Below, in pieces: positions 30,396-41,244 of a stretch of DNA of 64,000 nucleotides (its first letter is position 1; each line of letters opens with the position of its first letter). The DNA is taken from positions 62,001 to 126,000 of the forward strand of contig JAAXWQ010000003.1 in the NCBI GenBank assembly GCA_013335115.1, given 5' to 3'. Position numbers and translations under genes: made by a program. The notes under the pieces were generated by a model. It searched no databases. It was not told the DNA's origin and saw only the letters and a list, made by a program, of their open reading frames with translations. Source of the stretch: Chlorobiaceae bacterium (GTDB lineage: Bacteria; Bacteroidota; Chlorobiia; Chlorobiales; Chlorobiaceae).

Positions 30396-32597
30396 ATGTT
30401 TATCAAAAAAGAAATCGATCTTGGACACGGCAAGACCATCACGATCGAGACAGGAAAAATGGCCAAGCAGGCCGACGGCGCGGTTGTCGTCCGCCTCAAC
30501 GACACCATGGTGATCGCCACGGTGGTCTCGAGCAAGACCCCTCCGAACCCGAACCAGGACTTCTTTCCGCTGCAGGTCGAATACCGTGAAAAGTACTCCG
30601 CCGCCGGCAAGTTCCCGGGCGGTTTCTTCAAGCGCGAAGGCCGTCCTTCCGAAAAGGAGATCCTCTCGGCAAGGCTGATCGACCGCGCCCTGCGCCCGCT
30701 CTTCCCTGACGGCTACTACCAGGAGACCCAGGTCATCATTTCGGTCATCTCCTCCGATACGATCAACGACTCCGACGTGCTCGGCGGCGTCGCCGCTTCG
30801 GCCGCCATCATGGTGTCCGACATCCCGTTCGCCAACCCGATGTCTGAAGTCCGCGTCGGCCGCATCAACGGCGAGTTCCTCATCAACCCCGACACCAACG
30901 AGCTGTCGCAGAGCGACCTCGATATCTGCATCGGCGGTACCGAGGAGACCATCTGCATGCTCGAGGGCGAAATGAAGGAGATTTCCGAAGCCGAGATGCT
31001 CGACGCCATCCGGTTTGGGCACAATGCCATCAAGAAGATCTGCCGCGTGCAGCGCGAACTGGCCCTCGAAGTCGCCAAGCCGAAACGCGCCTTCACCCCG
31101 ACGGAAGCCCCGGCCGAACTGGTCGCCTTTATCGAAGAGGCGTGCGCCGCCCGATTGAAGGAACTGGCCTACACGGCACTTGCCAAGGAGGAGCGTGCCG
31201 ACCGCACCAAGGCTGTCTACAAGGAGACCATCAAGAAGGCCATCGCGCACTTCTCCGGCATCATCGGCCCCGACCAGATCGAAGCCGACCCGCTGAGCGC
31301 GCTCTGCCTGAGCGAGCACATGATCGACGAGTGCATCCACTCGGTCGAGAAGAAGGTGATGCGCCACATGATCCTCGACGACAGCAAACGCCTCGACGGC
31401 CGTACCCTCTCGCAGGTCAGGCCGATCAGCATCGAGCTCGGCCTCATACCGAGGGCCCACGGCTCGGCGCTCTTCACCCGCGGCGAGACCCAGGCGCTGG
31501 TCACCCTGACCCTCGGCACCAAGAAGGATGCCCAGTCGGTCGACACGCTGACCGACGACAAGGACAAGCGCTTCATGCTGCACTACAACTTCCCGCCTTT
31601 CTCGGTCGGCGAGACCGGCAGGATCGGCGGCACGGGCCGTCGCGAGATCGGCCACGGCAACCTCGCCGAGCGCTCCATCAGGATGGTCATGCCTCCCGAG
31701 CAGGATTTCCCGTACACCGTCCGCATCGTCTCGGACATCCTCGAGTCGAACGGCTCGTCGTCGATGGCTTCGGTCTGTGGCGGCACCCTTGCAGCCATGG
31801 ACGGCGGCGTCCCGCTGCAGAAGCCGGTCTCCGGCATCGCCATGGGCCTGATCAAGGAGGGTGACCGCTACGCCGTGCTCTCCGACATCCTCGGCAACGA
31901 GGACCACCTCGGTGACATGGACTTCAAGGTCTCGGGCACCAGGGACGGCATCACCGCCTGCCAGATGGACATCAAGATCGACGGCCTCGACTACCACATC
32001 CTCGAAACAGCCCTCGAGCAGGCACGCGAAGGCCGCATGCACATCCTCGACGTCATGGCCGAGGCGATCGACGTGCCTCGCGAGGATATCGGCAAGTACG
32101 CGCCGCGCCTCACCTCGATCCAGATCCCGGTGGACGCCATCGGCCTGGTTATCGGCAAGGGCGGCGAAACCATCCGTAGCATCACCGAGGAGACCGGCGC
32201 CGAAATCAACATCGAGGACGACGGCACGGTGACCATCGCCTGCAACAGCCCCGAGGGGACCAAGGCAGCCGTGGAAACCATCAAGACCCTCATCGCCAAG
32301 CCCGAAGTCGGCACCATCTACATGGGCAAGGTGCGCGACATCCGCGACGAGCTCGGCGCCTTCGTCGAATTCCTGCCGAAGACCGACGGCCTGGTGCACA
32401 TCTCGGAAATCTCCCGCGAGCGCATCGCCAAGGTCAGCGACGTACTGAAGGTCGGCGACCGGGTGAAGGTGAAGCTGATCGAAGTGCGCAAAGACCCCCG
32501 CACCGGCAAGACCAAGTTCGCCCTCTCCATCCGGGCCCTCCTCGAGGCGGATGCAGCAGGCGCGCAGAACGACGCCACCCCGGCCAGGCAGGGTTGA
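30396..32597 (+). CDS. pnp: Polynucleotide phosphorylase
   Basis: PNPase degrades RNA 3' to 5' by phosphorolysis and is part of the RNA decay machinery. The 733-residue protein has two RNase PH domains separated by the helical linker ([22 protein letters not shown] in the first, [15 protein letters not shown] and [17 protein letters not shown] in the second). A KH domain with [15 protein letters not shown] near 580 and an S1 domain ([21 protein letters not shown]) complete the C-terminus. All catalytic and RNA-binding parts are present. It is a single gene with a strong terminator downstream. Confidence 0.97.
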   Translation: MFIKKEIDLGHGKTITIETGKMAKQADGAVVVRLNDTMVIATVVSSKTPPNPNQDFFPLQVEYREKYSAAGKFPGGFFKREGRPSEKEILSARLIDRALRPLFPDGYYQETQVIISVISSDTINDSDVLGGVAASAAIMVSDIPFANPMSEVRVGRINGEFLINPDTNELSQSDLDICIGGTEETICMLEGEMKEISEAEMLDAIRFGHNAIKKICRVQRELALEVAKPKRAFTPTEAPAELVAFIEEACAARLKELAYTALAKEERADRTKAVYKETIKKAIAHFSGIIGPDQIEADPLSALCLSEHMIDECIHSVEKKVMRHMILDDSKRLDGRTLSQVRPISIELGLIPRAHGSALFTRGETQALVTLTLGTKKDAQSVDTLTDDKDKRFMLHYNFPPFSVGETGRIGGTGRREIGHGNLAERSIRMVMPPEQDFPYTVRIVSDILESNGSSSMASVCGGTLAAMDGGVPLQKPVSGIAMGLIKEGDRYAVLSDILGNEDHLGDMDFKVSGTRDGITACQMDIKIDGLDYHILETALEQAREGRMHILDVMAEAIDVPREDIGKYAPRLTSIQIPVDAIGLVIGKGGETIRSITEETGAEINIEDDGTVTIACNSPEGTKAAVETIKTLIAKPEVGTIYMGKVRDIRDELGAFVEFLPKTDGLVHISEISRERIAKVSDVLKVGDRVKVKLIEVRKDPRTGKTKFALSIRALLEADAAGAQNDATPARQG

Positions 32598-32616
32598 GCA
32601 AACCTGATTGACAAGC

Positions 32617-32661
32617 AAGGCAGTGCAGGCGCCGCGACGAGGCCTGCACTGCCTTTTTTTT
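32617..32661 (+). terminator. pnp terminator
   Basis: A 14-bp perfect stem (32617-32630 with 32642-32655, AAGGCAGTGCAGGC and its complement), an 11-nt loop and a T8 run. One of the strongest terminators in the window. Confidence 0.92.
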
Positions 32662-32688
32662 GCGACATTCACCCCTGCGGAGTATCTT
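32660..32688 (+). promoter_or_regulatory. Possible promoter of leuS
   Basis: TTGCGA, a 17-bp spacer and TATCTT followed by CC. Each box is a 4/6 match, but the same TATCTTCC appears upstream of lpxC-fabZ with correct spacing. Confidence 0.35.
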
Positions 32689-32732
32689 CCGGCACTTTTG
32701 GGGAACCCCATACCGAAACCGACCACCGAACC

Positions 32733-35153
32733 ATGAGGTACGAATTTTCACCTATCGAGAAGAAATGGCAGGCCCGCTGGGCTGGCCAGAAGACCTTCGC
32801 CACAGGCACCGACCCTGACAAACCGAAATACTACGTGCTCGACATGTTTCCCTACCCGAGCGGTTCGGGCCTGCATGTCGGCCACCTCGAAGGCTACACC
32901 GCCACCGACATCATCGCCCGCTACAAGCGCAGCCGTGGCTTCAACGTGCTGCACCCGATGGGCTGGGACGCCTTCGGGCTGCCGGCCGAGCAGTTCGCCA
33001 TCAAGACCGGTACCCATCCCAGGCTCACCACCGAGAAGAACGTCGCCAGCTTCCGCGAGACCCTGAAGAGCATGGGCTTTTCCTACGACTGGGAACGGGA
33101 GGTCAACACCACCGACCCGGGCTACTTCAAGTGGACGCAGTGGATATTCCTGAAACTTTACGAGATGGGCCTCGCCTACGTCTCGGAGGTCGACGTCAAC
33201 TGGTGCGAGGAGCTCAAGGTCGTGCTGGCCAACGAAGAGGTCGATGAAAAGCTGGCCGACGGCTACACGGTCGTCAGGAGGCCGCTCAGGCAGTGGGTGC
33301 TGAAGATCACCGCTTACGCCGAGCGGCTGATCGAGGAGCTTGACGGGCTCGACTGGCCTGAGAACGTCAAGCAGATGCAGCGCAACTGGATCGGCCGTTC
33401 CGAGGGGGTCGAAATCGACTTCGAGCTACGCTGCCACCGCACGAACCTGAAGGTCTACACAACCCGGCCCGACACCCTGTTCGGCGCAACCTACCTGGTG
33501 ATCTCGCCCGAACACCCCATGGCCGAAAAGCTGGCCGTCGCACAGCAGCTCAACGAGGTCAAGGCCTACATCGAACAGGCGAAATTAAAGACCGAGCTCG
33601 AGCGTACCGGCCTGCAGAAGGACAAGACCGGAGTCTTCACCGGATCCTTCGCCATCAACCCGGCCAACGGCGAAGCCCTGCCGGTCTGGATCTCCGACTT
33701 TGTGCTGACCAGCTACGGCACCGGCGCCATCATGTCCGTGCCGGCGCACGACAGCCGCGACTGGGAGTTCGCCAGGAAGTTCGGCCTGCCGATCCGCGAG
33801 GTCGTCAAGAGCCCGCACGACGTGCAGGAGGCGGTCTTCGAAGGCAAGGAGAGTGTCAGCGTCAATTCGTCGAACGACGAGGTCAGTATCGACGGCCTCC
33901 CGTTCGAAACAGCCTTCGACCGCATGGCGAGCTGGCTCGAATCGAAGGGCCGCGGCAAACGCAAGGTCAACTACAAGCTCAGGGACTGGGTCTTCAGCCG
34001 CCAGCGCTACTGGGGAGAGCCGATTCCGATCAGGCACTACGATGACGGTACGATGCGCCCGGAACCCTCGCTGCCGCTGACCCTTCCGGAGGTGGAAGCC
34101 TACCAGCCGACCTCGACCGGCGAATCCCCGCTGGCTAACATCGGGGAGTGGCTCTACGGCTCGGACGAATACGGGAAGTTCCGCCGTGAGACCAACACCA
34201 TGCCGCAGTGGGCGGGAAGCTGCTGGTACTACCTGCGATTCATCGACCCCGACAACTCCGAAAAGCTCATCGACCCTTCGAAGGAAGGCTACTGGATGAA
34301 CGTCGACCTCTACATCGGTGGCGCCGAGCACGCCGTGCTGCACCTGCTCTATTCGAGGTTCTGGCACAAGGTGCTCTACGACCTCGGTGTGGTGAGCACG
34401 AAGGAGCCGTTCCAGCGCCTCTTCAACCAGGGCATGATCCTCGGTGAGGACAATGAGAAGATGTCCAAATCGCGCGGCAACGTCATCCCTGCCGACCATG
34501 TCCTGAACGCCTACGGCGCTGACGCCGTCAGGCTCTACGAGATGTTCCTCGGGCCGCTCGAGCAGGTCAAGCCATGGAACACCAACGGCATCGAGGGTAT
34601 CAGCCGCTTCCTCGGCAAGGTCTGGAGGCTGGTCTGGGCCGAAAATGAAACCTCGACGAGGGTCACCGGCGACAAACCGGCCGAAGCGGTGCTGAAGCGG
34701 ATGCACAAGGCCATCAGGAAGATCGGTGAGGATACCGACCTGCTCAAGTTCAACACCGCCATCTCCGAAATGATGGTGCTGGTCAACGAGCTGCATAAGG
34801 CAGGCTGTTACAGCCGCGAGGCCGTCGAAACGGTACTGCTCCTGCTCTCGCCATACGCGCCGCACATCACCGAAGAGCTGTGGGAGGCCATCGGCCACGG
34901 CACCTCGATCAGCGGAGCCGCCTGGCCGGTGTTCGACCAGGCCCTTGCCAGGGACGACGTGGCGACCATTGCCGTCCAGGTCAACGGCAAGCTCCGCGGA
35001 ACCTTCGACGCCCCGGTGCAAAGCACCAAGGAGGAACTGCTGAGGGAAGCAAAGCAGATCGAAAGCGTCATGAAATTCCTTGAAGGCCAGGCGATCGTCA
35101 AGGAGATCGTGGTGCCGGGCAAGCTCGTCAATTTCGCCGTCAAGCCCCTCTGA
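32733..35153 (+). CDS. leuS: Leucyl-tRNA synthetase
   Basis: This class I synthetase charges tRNA-Leu. The 806-residue protein shows the HIGH motif as HVGH within PYPSGSGLHVGHLEGY near residues 41-56, the CP1 editing domain (TTRPDTLFGATYLVISPEH and GTGAIMSVPAHD), and the KMSKSRGNV loop near 572. The anticodon-binding and C-terminal domains follow (IAVQVNGKLRGTF). Length is normal for the bacterial enzyme. A small hairpin, GCCCCTCT / AGAGGGGC, spans its stop codon at 35143-35159. Confidence 0.97.
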   Translation: MRYEFSPIEKKWQARWAGQKTFATGTDPDKPKYYVLDMFPYPSGSGLHVGHLEGYTATDIIARYKRSRGFNVLHPMGWDAFGLPAEQFAIKTGTHPRLTTEKNVASFRETLKSMGFSYDWEREVNTTDPGYFKWTQWIFLKLYEMGLAYVSEVDVNWCEELKVVLANEEVDEKLADGYTVVRRPLRQWVLKITAYAERLIEELDGLDWPENVKQMQRNWIGRSEGVEIDFELRCHRTNLKVYTTRPDTLFGATYLVISPEHPMAEKLAVAQQLNEVKAYIEQAKLKTELERTGLQKDKTGVFTGSFAINPANGEALPVWISDFVLTSYGTGAIMSVPAHDSRDWEFARKFGLPIREVVKSPHDVQEAVFEGKESVSVNSSNDEVSIDGLPFETAFDRMASWLESKGRGKRKVNYKLRDWVFSRQRYWGEPIPIRHYDDGTMRPEPSLPLTLPEVEAYQPTSTGESPLANIGEWLYGSDEYGKFRRETNTMPQWAGSCWYYLRFIDPDNSEKLIDPSKEGYWMNVDLYIGGAEHAVLHLLYSRFWHKVLYDLGVVSTKEPFQRLFNQGMILGEDNEKMSKSRGNVIPADHVLNAYGADAVRLYEMFLGPLEQVKPWNTNGIEGISRFLGKVWRLVWAENETSTRVTGDKPAEAVLKRMHKAIRKIGEDTDLLKFNTAISEMMVLVNELHKAGCYSREAVETVLLLLSPYAPHITEELWEAIGHGTSISGAAWPVFDQALARDDVATIAVQVNGKLRGTFDAPVQSTKEELLREAKQIESVMKFLEGQAIVKEIVVPGKLVNFAVKPL

Positions 35154-35159
35154 GAGGGG
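35143..35159 (+). other. Hairpin spanning the leuS stop codon, plus gap to acs
   Basis: GCCCCTCT and AGAGGGGC pair with almost no loop across the TGA; no T-run follows, so it is not a standard terminator. Further along the 206-bp gap is a 6-bp inverted repeat CCAATA-N9-TATTGG (35178-35198) followed by T8, which might be a weak terminator or a protein site. No promoter for acs is clear. Confidence 0.4.
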
Positions 35160-35359
35160 CCTGTGGCCCTCCTGCAGCCAATATGACCCAACTATTGGTA
35201 TCCTGATTTTTTTTCGTAAATTGGATGTTAACGATCCTGAACGCCTCTTCAGCCAGGCCCTGTCTTTTATACCACAGGCTGAAACCATTCGTCCGATAGC
35301 AATAATCTCCCTTTCAAAGGGTGGTTATCTTTTTTATTAAAATAAAACCATTTAATCAA

Positions 35360-37315
<1,956 letters not shown>

Positions 37316-37336
37316 GCCACTCGCCTGAAGGACAGC

Positions 37337-37376
37337 AAAAAAAAGCGGGAGCGGCCTGGTGCCTCTCCCGCTTTTT
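37337..37376 (+). terminator. acs terminator
   Basis: A8 run, stem GCGGGAG / CTCCCGC with flanking A and T residues, and T5. Confidence 0.85.
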
Positions 37377-37456
37377 CATTTTCCGGCACCTGAATTCCGC
37401 ATCAAAAACGTCGTAAAAGGTAGCAGGCCAAGACTAAACCAAAACCGACCGTTACC

Positions 37457-37945
37457 ATGAAACCGACATCCAAATCCTGGGCGACCCCGCTCATCATCGC
37501 GACCTTCACCATCTCAGGCATCACCGGCATCCTGATCTTCTTCCACATGGAGGGCGGCCTGGTCAAACCGGTCCATGAGTTGCTGAGCTGGGCGCTCGTG
37601 GCTGGTGCGGCACTGCACACCGCGGCGCACTGGAAAAGCTTCACCGCCTACTTCAAGAAGAGGTCTTCGATCGCCACCATCTCCATCGGGGCGATCGTCG
37701 CCCTGGCCTCGTTCATGGCGCCAGTCAAGGGCGGACACGGCAACCCCTTCATGAAGGCCGGCAAAGCCATGTCGACGGCCTCCGTCGAAACGGTCGCGCC
37801 GATTGCACGCCTGACACCGGCACAAGCCGTCAAGAAACTAGAACAGAAAGGCATCAACGTCGCAAACGCCTCCCAAAGCATCCAGGCCATCGCCTCCGAC
37901 AACCGGACAAAGGATGCCCGGGTACTTGATGCGCTGTTTGAGTGA
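37457..37945 (+). CDS. DUF4405-type membrane protein with conserved histidines
   Basis: A 162-residue protein with three predicted membrane helices (about 11-28, 38-55 and 72-89) and a soluble tail. The first two helices carry H in FFHMEGG, PVHELLS and LHTAAHW, the spacing seen in dihaem cytochrome b-like families, to which I believe DUF4405 is related; haem binding is an inference. The tail has a helical LTPAQAVKKLEQKGINVANASQSIQAIA segment of unknown role. It lies between acs and tspO as its own unit. Confidence 0.75.
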   Translation: MKPTSKSWATPLIIATFTISGITGILIFFHMEGGLVKPVHELLSWALVAGAALHTAAHWKSFTAYFKKRSSIATISIGAIVALASFMAPVKGGHGNPFMKAGKAMSTASVETVAPIARLTPAQAVKKLEQKGINVANASQSIQAIASDNRTKDARVLDALFE

Positions 37946-37960
37946 TAAGGACGTGACGCG

Positions 37961-38437
37961 TCACCGATTCAGCTGCAAAATCGTGAAATTCAGGTACGTT
38001 GCGAAGCTGACCCAGCAGAGGTAGGGGACGAGGAGCAGGGCCGCGGATTTCGAAACCTTCGCAAACGCCACGATGGTGGCCACGATGCAGCTCAAGAGCA
38101 GCAGGATATCGACGAAGCCGGCGAGGGGCGACCTCAAACCAAAAAACGAAGCGGACCACCCGAGGTTCAGGAGCAGTTGGATGCCGAAAAACGCCACGCC
38201 GACCCTGACCTCCCGGCGCTGCATCCCCTCACCGAGCACCTGGGAGAGCGAGATGCCCATGAGCACGAACAGCACGGTCCAGACTGGCGGGAAAAGCCAG
38301 TCCGCCGGATTCCAGGACGGTTTGTGCAGCGTCGTGTAGTACCATGACCCCGGTTCGGGGGTGAACAGGCTTCCGGCGAAGGCGAAAAGCATGCAGATGC
38401 CGATGCAGGACAGCGCGGTGATGAGTTTGCTGTTCAT
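37961..38437 (-). CDS. tspO: TspO/MBR family protein
   Basis: TspO proteins are five-helix membrane proteins that bind porphyrins and related ligands; in Rhodobacter TspO modulates pigment gene expression. The 158-residue protein has the signature elements WYYTTLHKPSWNPADWLFPPVWTVLFVLMG in its first third, LNLGWSASFFG near 100, and LLLVPYLCWVSFATYLNFTI at the end. ATG 38437 (MNSKLI) is chosen over the upstream ATG at 38476 because it directly precedes the first helix. It is convergent with the DUF4405 gene, only 15 bp apart. Confidence 0.93.
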   Translation of the reverse strand: MNSKLITALSCIGICMLFAFAGSLFTPEPGSWYYTTLHKPSWNPADWLFPPVWTVLFVLMGISLSQVLGEGMQRREVRVGVAFFGIQLLLNLGWSASFFGLRSPLAGFVDILLLLSCIVATIVAFAKVSKSAALLLVPYLCWVSFATYLNFTILQLNR

Positions 38438-38638
38438 ATAATCAAGGGGTTTACGCCGCCACCCGATCTGGTCCACGGCTGTTTCGTTGGCTCATACTTT
38501 TGATAACGCCAGAATCTACTGATAATTCCCGTCGCGTTGCCCTCGAAGTCAATTATACCGGAGTGCAGGGGTGCGTGCGTATCTGCGGGGCAATTGATAT
38601 ATTCCCTGCGAATCCGTCAACCATCCAGCCCGCACGAC

Positions 38639-39454
38639 ATGAACAAGGAACTCGAAACCGCCGTCAAGGCCGCCAGGGCGGCCGGGGCCATCACCATCTC
38701 CCGCTTCGGCGAGCTCTCGAGGCCGGAGATCGTGGCCAAGGAGTACAAGGACTTCGTCACGGAGGTGGACCGGCAGTGTGAAGCGACCATCACCTCGATC
38801 ATCATCAGTGAGTTCCCGGACGACAGCCTGCTTTGCGAAGAGGGCACCCTCAACGACGGCACATCGGGGCGCACCTGGATCGTCGATCCCCTCGACGGAA
38901 CGCTGAATTTCATCCACTCCTTCCCGGTCTTCTCCATAAGCATCGCCCTGCGTGGCACCGCTGGCGACCTGCTCGCCGGCGTAGTCTACCAGCCGGTGCT
39001 CGATGAGCTGTTCACGGCGGTGAGTGGGTGCGGGGCGTTGCTGAATGGCGAAAGGATACGGGTCTCGGACAGGGACTCGAAAGAGATCTTCATGTTCGCG
39101 ACCGGACTTCCCTTCAAGGAGTACCATTACCTCGATGCCTACGTGGCCATGATGCGCGAAGTGATCCGCGATTCGGCCGGCATCAGGCGCGCCGGGTCGG
39201 CGGCCATCGACCTTGCCTATACGGCTGCCGGACGGTTCGACGGATTCTGGGAGTATCGGTTGTACCCATGGGATTTCGCCGCGGGCGTGCTGCTGGTCCG
39301 CGAAGCCGGCGGCATCGTCACCGGCTTCGACGGCAGCAGCGACCTCTTCGGCCACTCCAGCATCCTTGCCGGCAACGCCGTCACGCACCCGATGCTGCTC
39401 GACATGGCACAACGCAACTTCAACGAGGAGCTCAGGAAGGACAAACGCTTCTGA
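38639..39454 (+). CDS. Inositol monophosphatase family protein (SuhB-like)
   Basis: The 271-residue Mg-dependent phosphatase has both family signatures: WIVDPLDGTLNFIHSFPVF (residues about 78-96) with metal-binding aspartates, and YPWDFAAGVLLVREAGG near 210. The upstream E in LCEEGT near 66 completes the metal site. Substrate could be inositol-1-phosphate or another small phosphate ester (3'-phosphoadenosine or fructose-1,6-bisphosphate in relatives); the sequence does not decide. ATG 38639 (MNKELETAVKAARAAG) is used; the frame extends to 38537 without similarity. Confidence 0.91.
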   Translation: MNKELETAVKAARAAGAITISRFGELSRPEIVAKEYKDFVTEVDRQCEATITSIIISEFPDDSLLCEEGTLNDGTSGRTWIVDPLDGTLNFIHSFPVFSISIALRGTAGDLLAGVVYQPVLDELFTAVSGCGALLNGERIRVSDRDSKEIFMFATGLPFKEYHYLDAYVAMMREVIRDSAGIRRAGSAAIDLAYTAAGRFDGFWEYRLYPWDFAAGVLLVREAGGIVTGFDGSSDLFGHSSILAGNAVTHPMLLDMAQRNFNEELRKDKRF

Positions 39455-39473
39455 TACCCTTCCGGGATCCGAT

Positions 39474-39502
39474 TTGAAGAGAACGGCGCGCTTTCGTATC
39501 TT
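39474..39502 (+). promoter_or_regulatory. Predicted promoter of lpxC-fabZ
   Basis: TTGAAG, a 17-bp spacer and TATCTT followed by CC, 29 bp before the start codon. The -10 region matches the one before leuS. Confidence 0.5.
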
Positions 39503-39531
39503 CCACCTTTTATCACTTAGCCATTCCACCC

Positions 39532-40935
39532 ATGCTCATCCACCAGCGCACCCTCCAGAACGAGGTCTCCCTCCAGGGGATCGGTCTCCATACCGGCCAG
39601 GAGTGCACGATCACCTTCAAGCCCGCCCCGGCCAACTACGGCTACACCTTCGTCCGCAACGACATCGACGATTGCCCCGAGATCCCTGCGCTGATCGACC
39701 ATGTGGTGGATGTCCGCCGCGGAACGACCATCGCCATCGGCGAGGTGAAGGTACACACGACCGAACACGTGCTGGCCGCGCTGTACGGGCTGCAGATCGA
39801 CAACTGCCGCATCGAGCTCAGCGGGCCCGAACCGCCGGTCATGGATGGAAGCGCCCGTCCCTTCGCCGACGCCATACTCTCGGCAGGCATCGCCGATCAG
39901 GACGAACCGAAGAACTACCTGGTCATCGACGAAACCATCGAGTTCCACAACGCGGAGCAGGGTGTCGATATCGTAGCCCTGCCGCTTGACGGCTTCCGGA
40001 CCACCGTCATGGTCGACTACAAGAACCCGGCCCTCGGCTCGCAGCACTCCGGCCTGTTCGACCTCAACAAGGAGTTCCTCGCCGATTTCGCACCCTGCCG
40101 CACCTTCTGCTTCCTGAGCGAAGTCGAAGCGCTCGCAAGCCAGGGCATCATCAAGGGCGGCGACGTCGACAACGCCATCGTGATCGTCGACCGGCAGCTC
40201 GACCAGCAGCAGATCCAGGAGCTCGCCGACAAGATCGGCGTCGACAGCGACCACCTCGTGCTCGGCAAGAACGGGATCCTGAACAACCGCGAACTCCGCT
40301 TCACCAACGAACCCGCACGACACAAGCTGCTTGACCTGCTCGGCGACATGGCCCTGCTTGGCATGCCGGTCAAGGCTCAGGTGCTCGCCGCAAGGCCCGG
40401 CCACGCTTCGAACGTCGAATTCGTCAAACAGCTCAAGAAGTATGCCGACAGGAACAAACTGGCACGCCAGTTCCAGCACGAGAAGAAAGCCGGCGTCATC
40501 TTCGACATCAACGCCATCCTGAACATCCTGCCGCACCGATATCCGTTCCTCCTGATCGACAAGATCGTCGAATTCACCCTCGACGAAAAGATCGTGGCGA
40601 TCAAGAACGTGACGATGAACGAGCCCTTCTTCCAGGGGCACTTCCCCGGCAACCCGGTCATGCCCGGCGTCCTGATCGTCGAAGCGATGGCCCAGACCGG
40701 CGGCATCATCATGCTGAACGGCAACGAGAACATCAAGGATTCGGTGGTCTTCTTCATGGGCATCGACAAGGCGCGCTTCCGCAAGCCGGTGCTGCCCGGA
40801 GACACCCTCGTCATCGAAGCCGTCATGACCAACAAACGCAGGTCCGTCTGCCAGTTCGACGCCAAAGCCTATGTCAGGGGCGAGCTGGTATGCGAAGCAT
40901 CCCTCATGGCCACGGTCATGACCAAGAAAAGCTGA
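39532..40935 (+). CDS. lpxC/fabZ: Bifunctional LpxC-FabZ: UDP-3-O-acyl-GlcNAc deacetylase / 3-hydroxyacyl-ACP dehydratase
   Basis: This 467-residue fusion joins the committed step of lipid A synthesis (LpxC, residues 1 to about 315) to the hotdog-fold FabZ dehydratase of fatty acid synthesis (about 320-467). LpxC zinc ligands appear in HTTEHVLAAL near 80 and in KLLDLLGDMALLG near 268 (the DxxGD aspartate). FabZ shows LPHRYPFLLIDKIVEF and NEPFFQGHFPGNPVMPG with the catalytic His and Glu. The fusion is known in Bacteroidetes and Chlorobi. ATG 39532 fits. A terminator follows. Confidence 0.96.
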   Translation: MLIHQRTLQNEVSLQGIGLHTGQECTITFKPAPANYGYTFVRNDIDDCPEIPALIDHVVDVRRGTTIAIGEVKVHTTEHVLAALYGLQIDNCRIELSGPEPPVMDGSARPFADAILSAGIADQDEPKNYLVIDETIEFHNAEQGVDIVALPLDGFRTTVMVDYKNPALGSQHSGLFDLNKEFLADFAPCRTFCFLSEVEALASQGIIKGGDVDNAIVIVDRQLDQQQIQELADKIGVDSDHLVLGKNGILNNRELRFTNEPARHKLLDLLGDMALLGMPVKAQVLAARPGHASNVEFVKQLKKYADRNKLARQFQHEKKAGVIFDINAILNILPHRYPFLLIDKIVEFTLDEKIVAIKNVTMNEPFFQGHFPGNPVMPGVLIVEAMAQTGGIIMLNGNENIKDSVVFFMGIDKARFRKPVLPGDTLVIEAVMTNKRRSVCQFDAKAYVRGELVCEASLMATVMTKKS

Positions 40936-40954
40936 CCCCGTCCCATCGACACCG

Positions 40955-40979
40955 AAAAGCCCCGAAATCCGGGGCTTTT
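40955..40979 (+). terminator. lpxC-fabZ terminator
   Basis: AAAAGCCCC / GGGGCTTTT stem with a short loop and a T4 tail. Confidence 0.75.
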
Positions 40980-41244
40980 CCATCTTCTCCACACCCTGCC
41001 AACACCCCTGCCAACAGGTTGCCAACAAGTTATCCACATTTCCCGCGCGCAGGGAAAACGCCCTAAAAAGCCATATAAGTCATTGCAATACAATAACTTA
41101 TATAAAACCATACATAAGCCTGGATTGACTTTGTATACACTTGCCCGTATTCAGTGCGTTAACTCCGTGGGCAACTAGCGCAGGCTGAGGATACACGGGC
41201 TTGCGAGGGGATTTGCAGGGTTCAGGAGGGAGCGCCGGAGGAAT
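40980..41244. other. AT-rich gap between convergent genes with a DnaA box and inverted repeat
   Basis: The gap from 40936 to 41244 holds no gene. CCAACA occurs three times at 40999, 41011 and 41022 (11-12 bp apart), ending in a consensus DnaA box TTATCCACA (41030-41038). An AT-rich stretch follows, with a perfect 8-bp inverted repeat ATATAAGT-N15-ACTTATAT (41073-41103). TTGACT at 41125-41130 is a possible -35 box without a good -10. GCCCGTAT (41143-41150) and ATACACGGGC (41191-41200) could form an imperfect stem. Role unknown. Confidence 0.5.

Noticed and set aside
41073-41109. dif site for the Xer recombinase in the AT-rich gap
   Set aside because: The right half (TTATATAAAAC) resembles a XerD arm at 8 of 11 positions, but the left half matches poorly and nothing shows this is the terminus.
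41155-41200. Fragment of 16S rRNA (AACTCCGTG similarity)
   Set aside because: Only nine bases match; the surrounding rRNA helices are missing.
40936-41244. Chromosomal origin
   Set aside because: Only one consensus DnaA box and no dnaA, dnaN or other origin-associated genes nearby.
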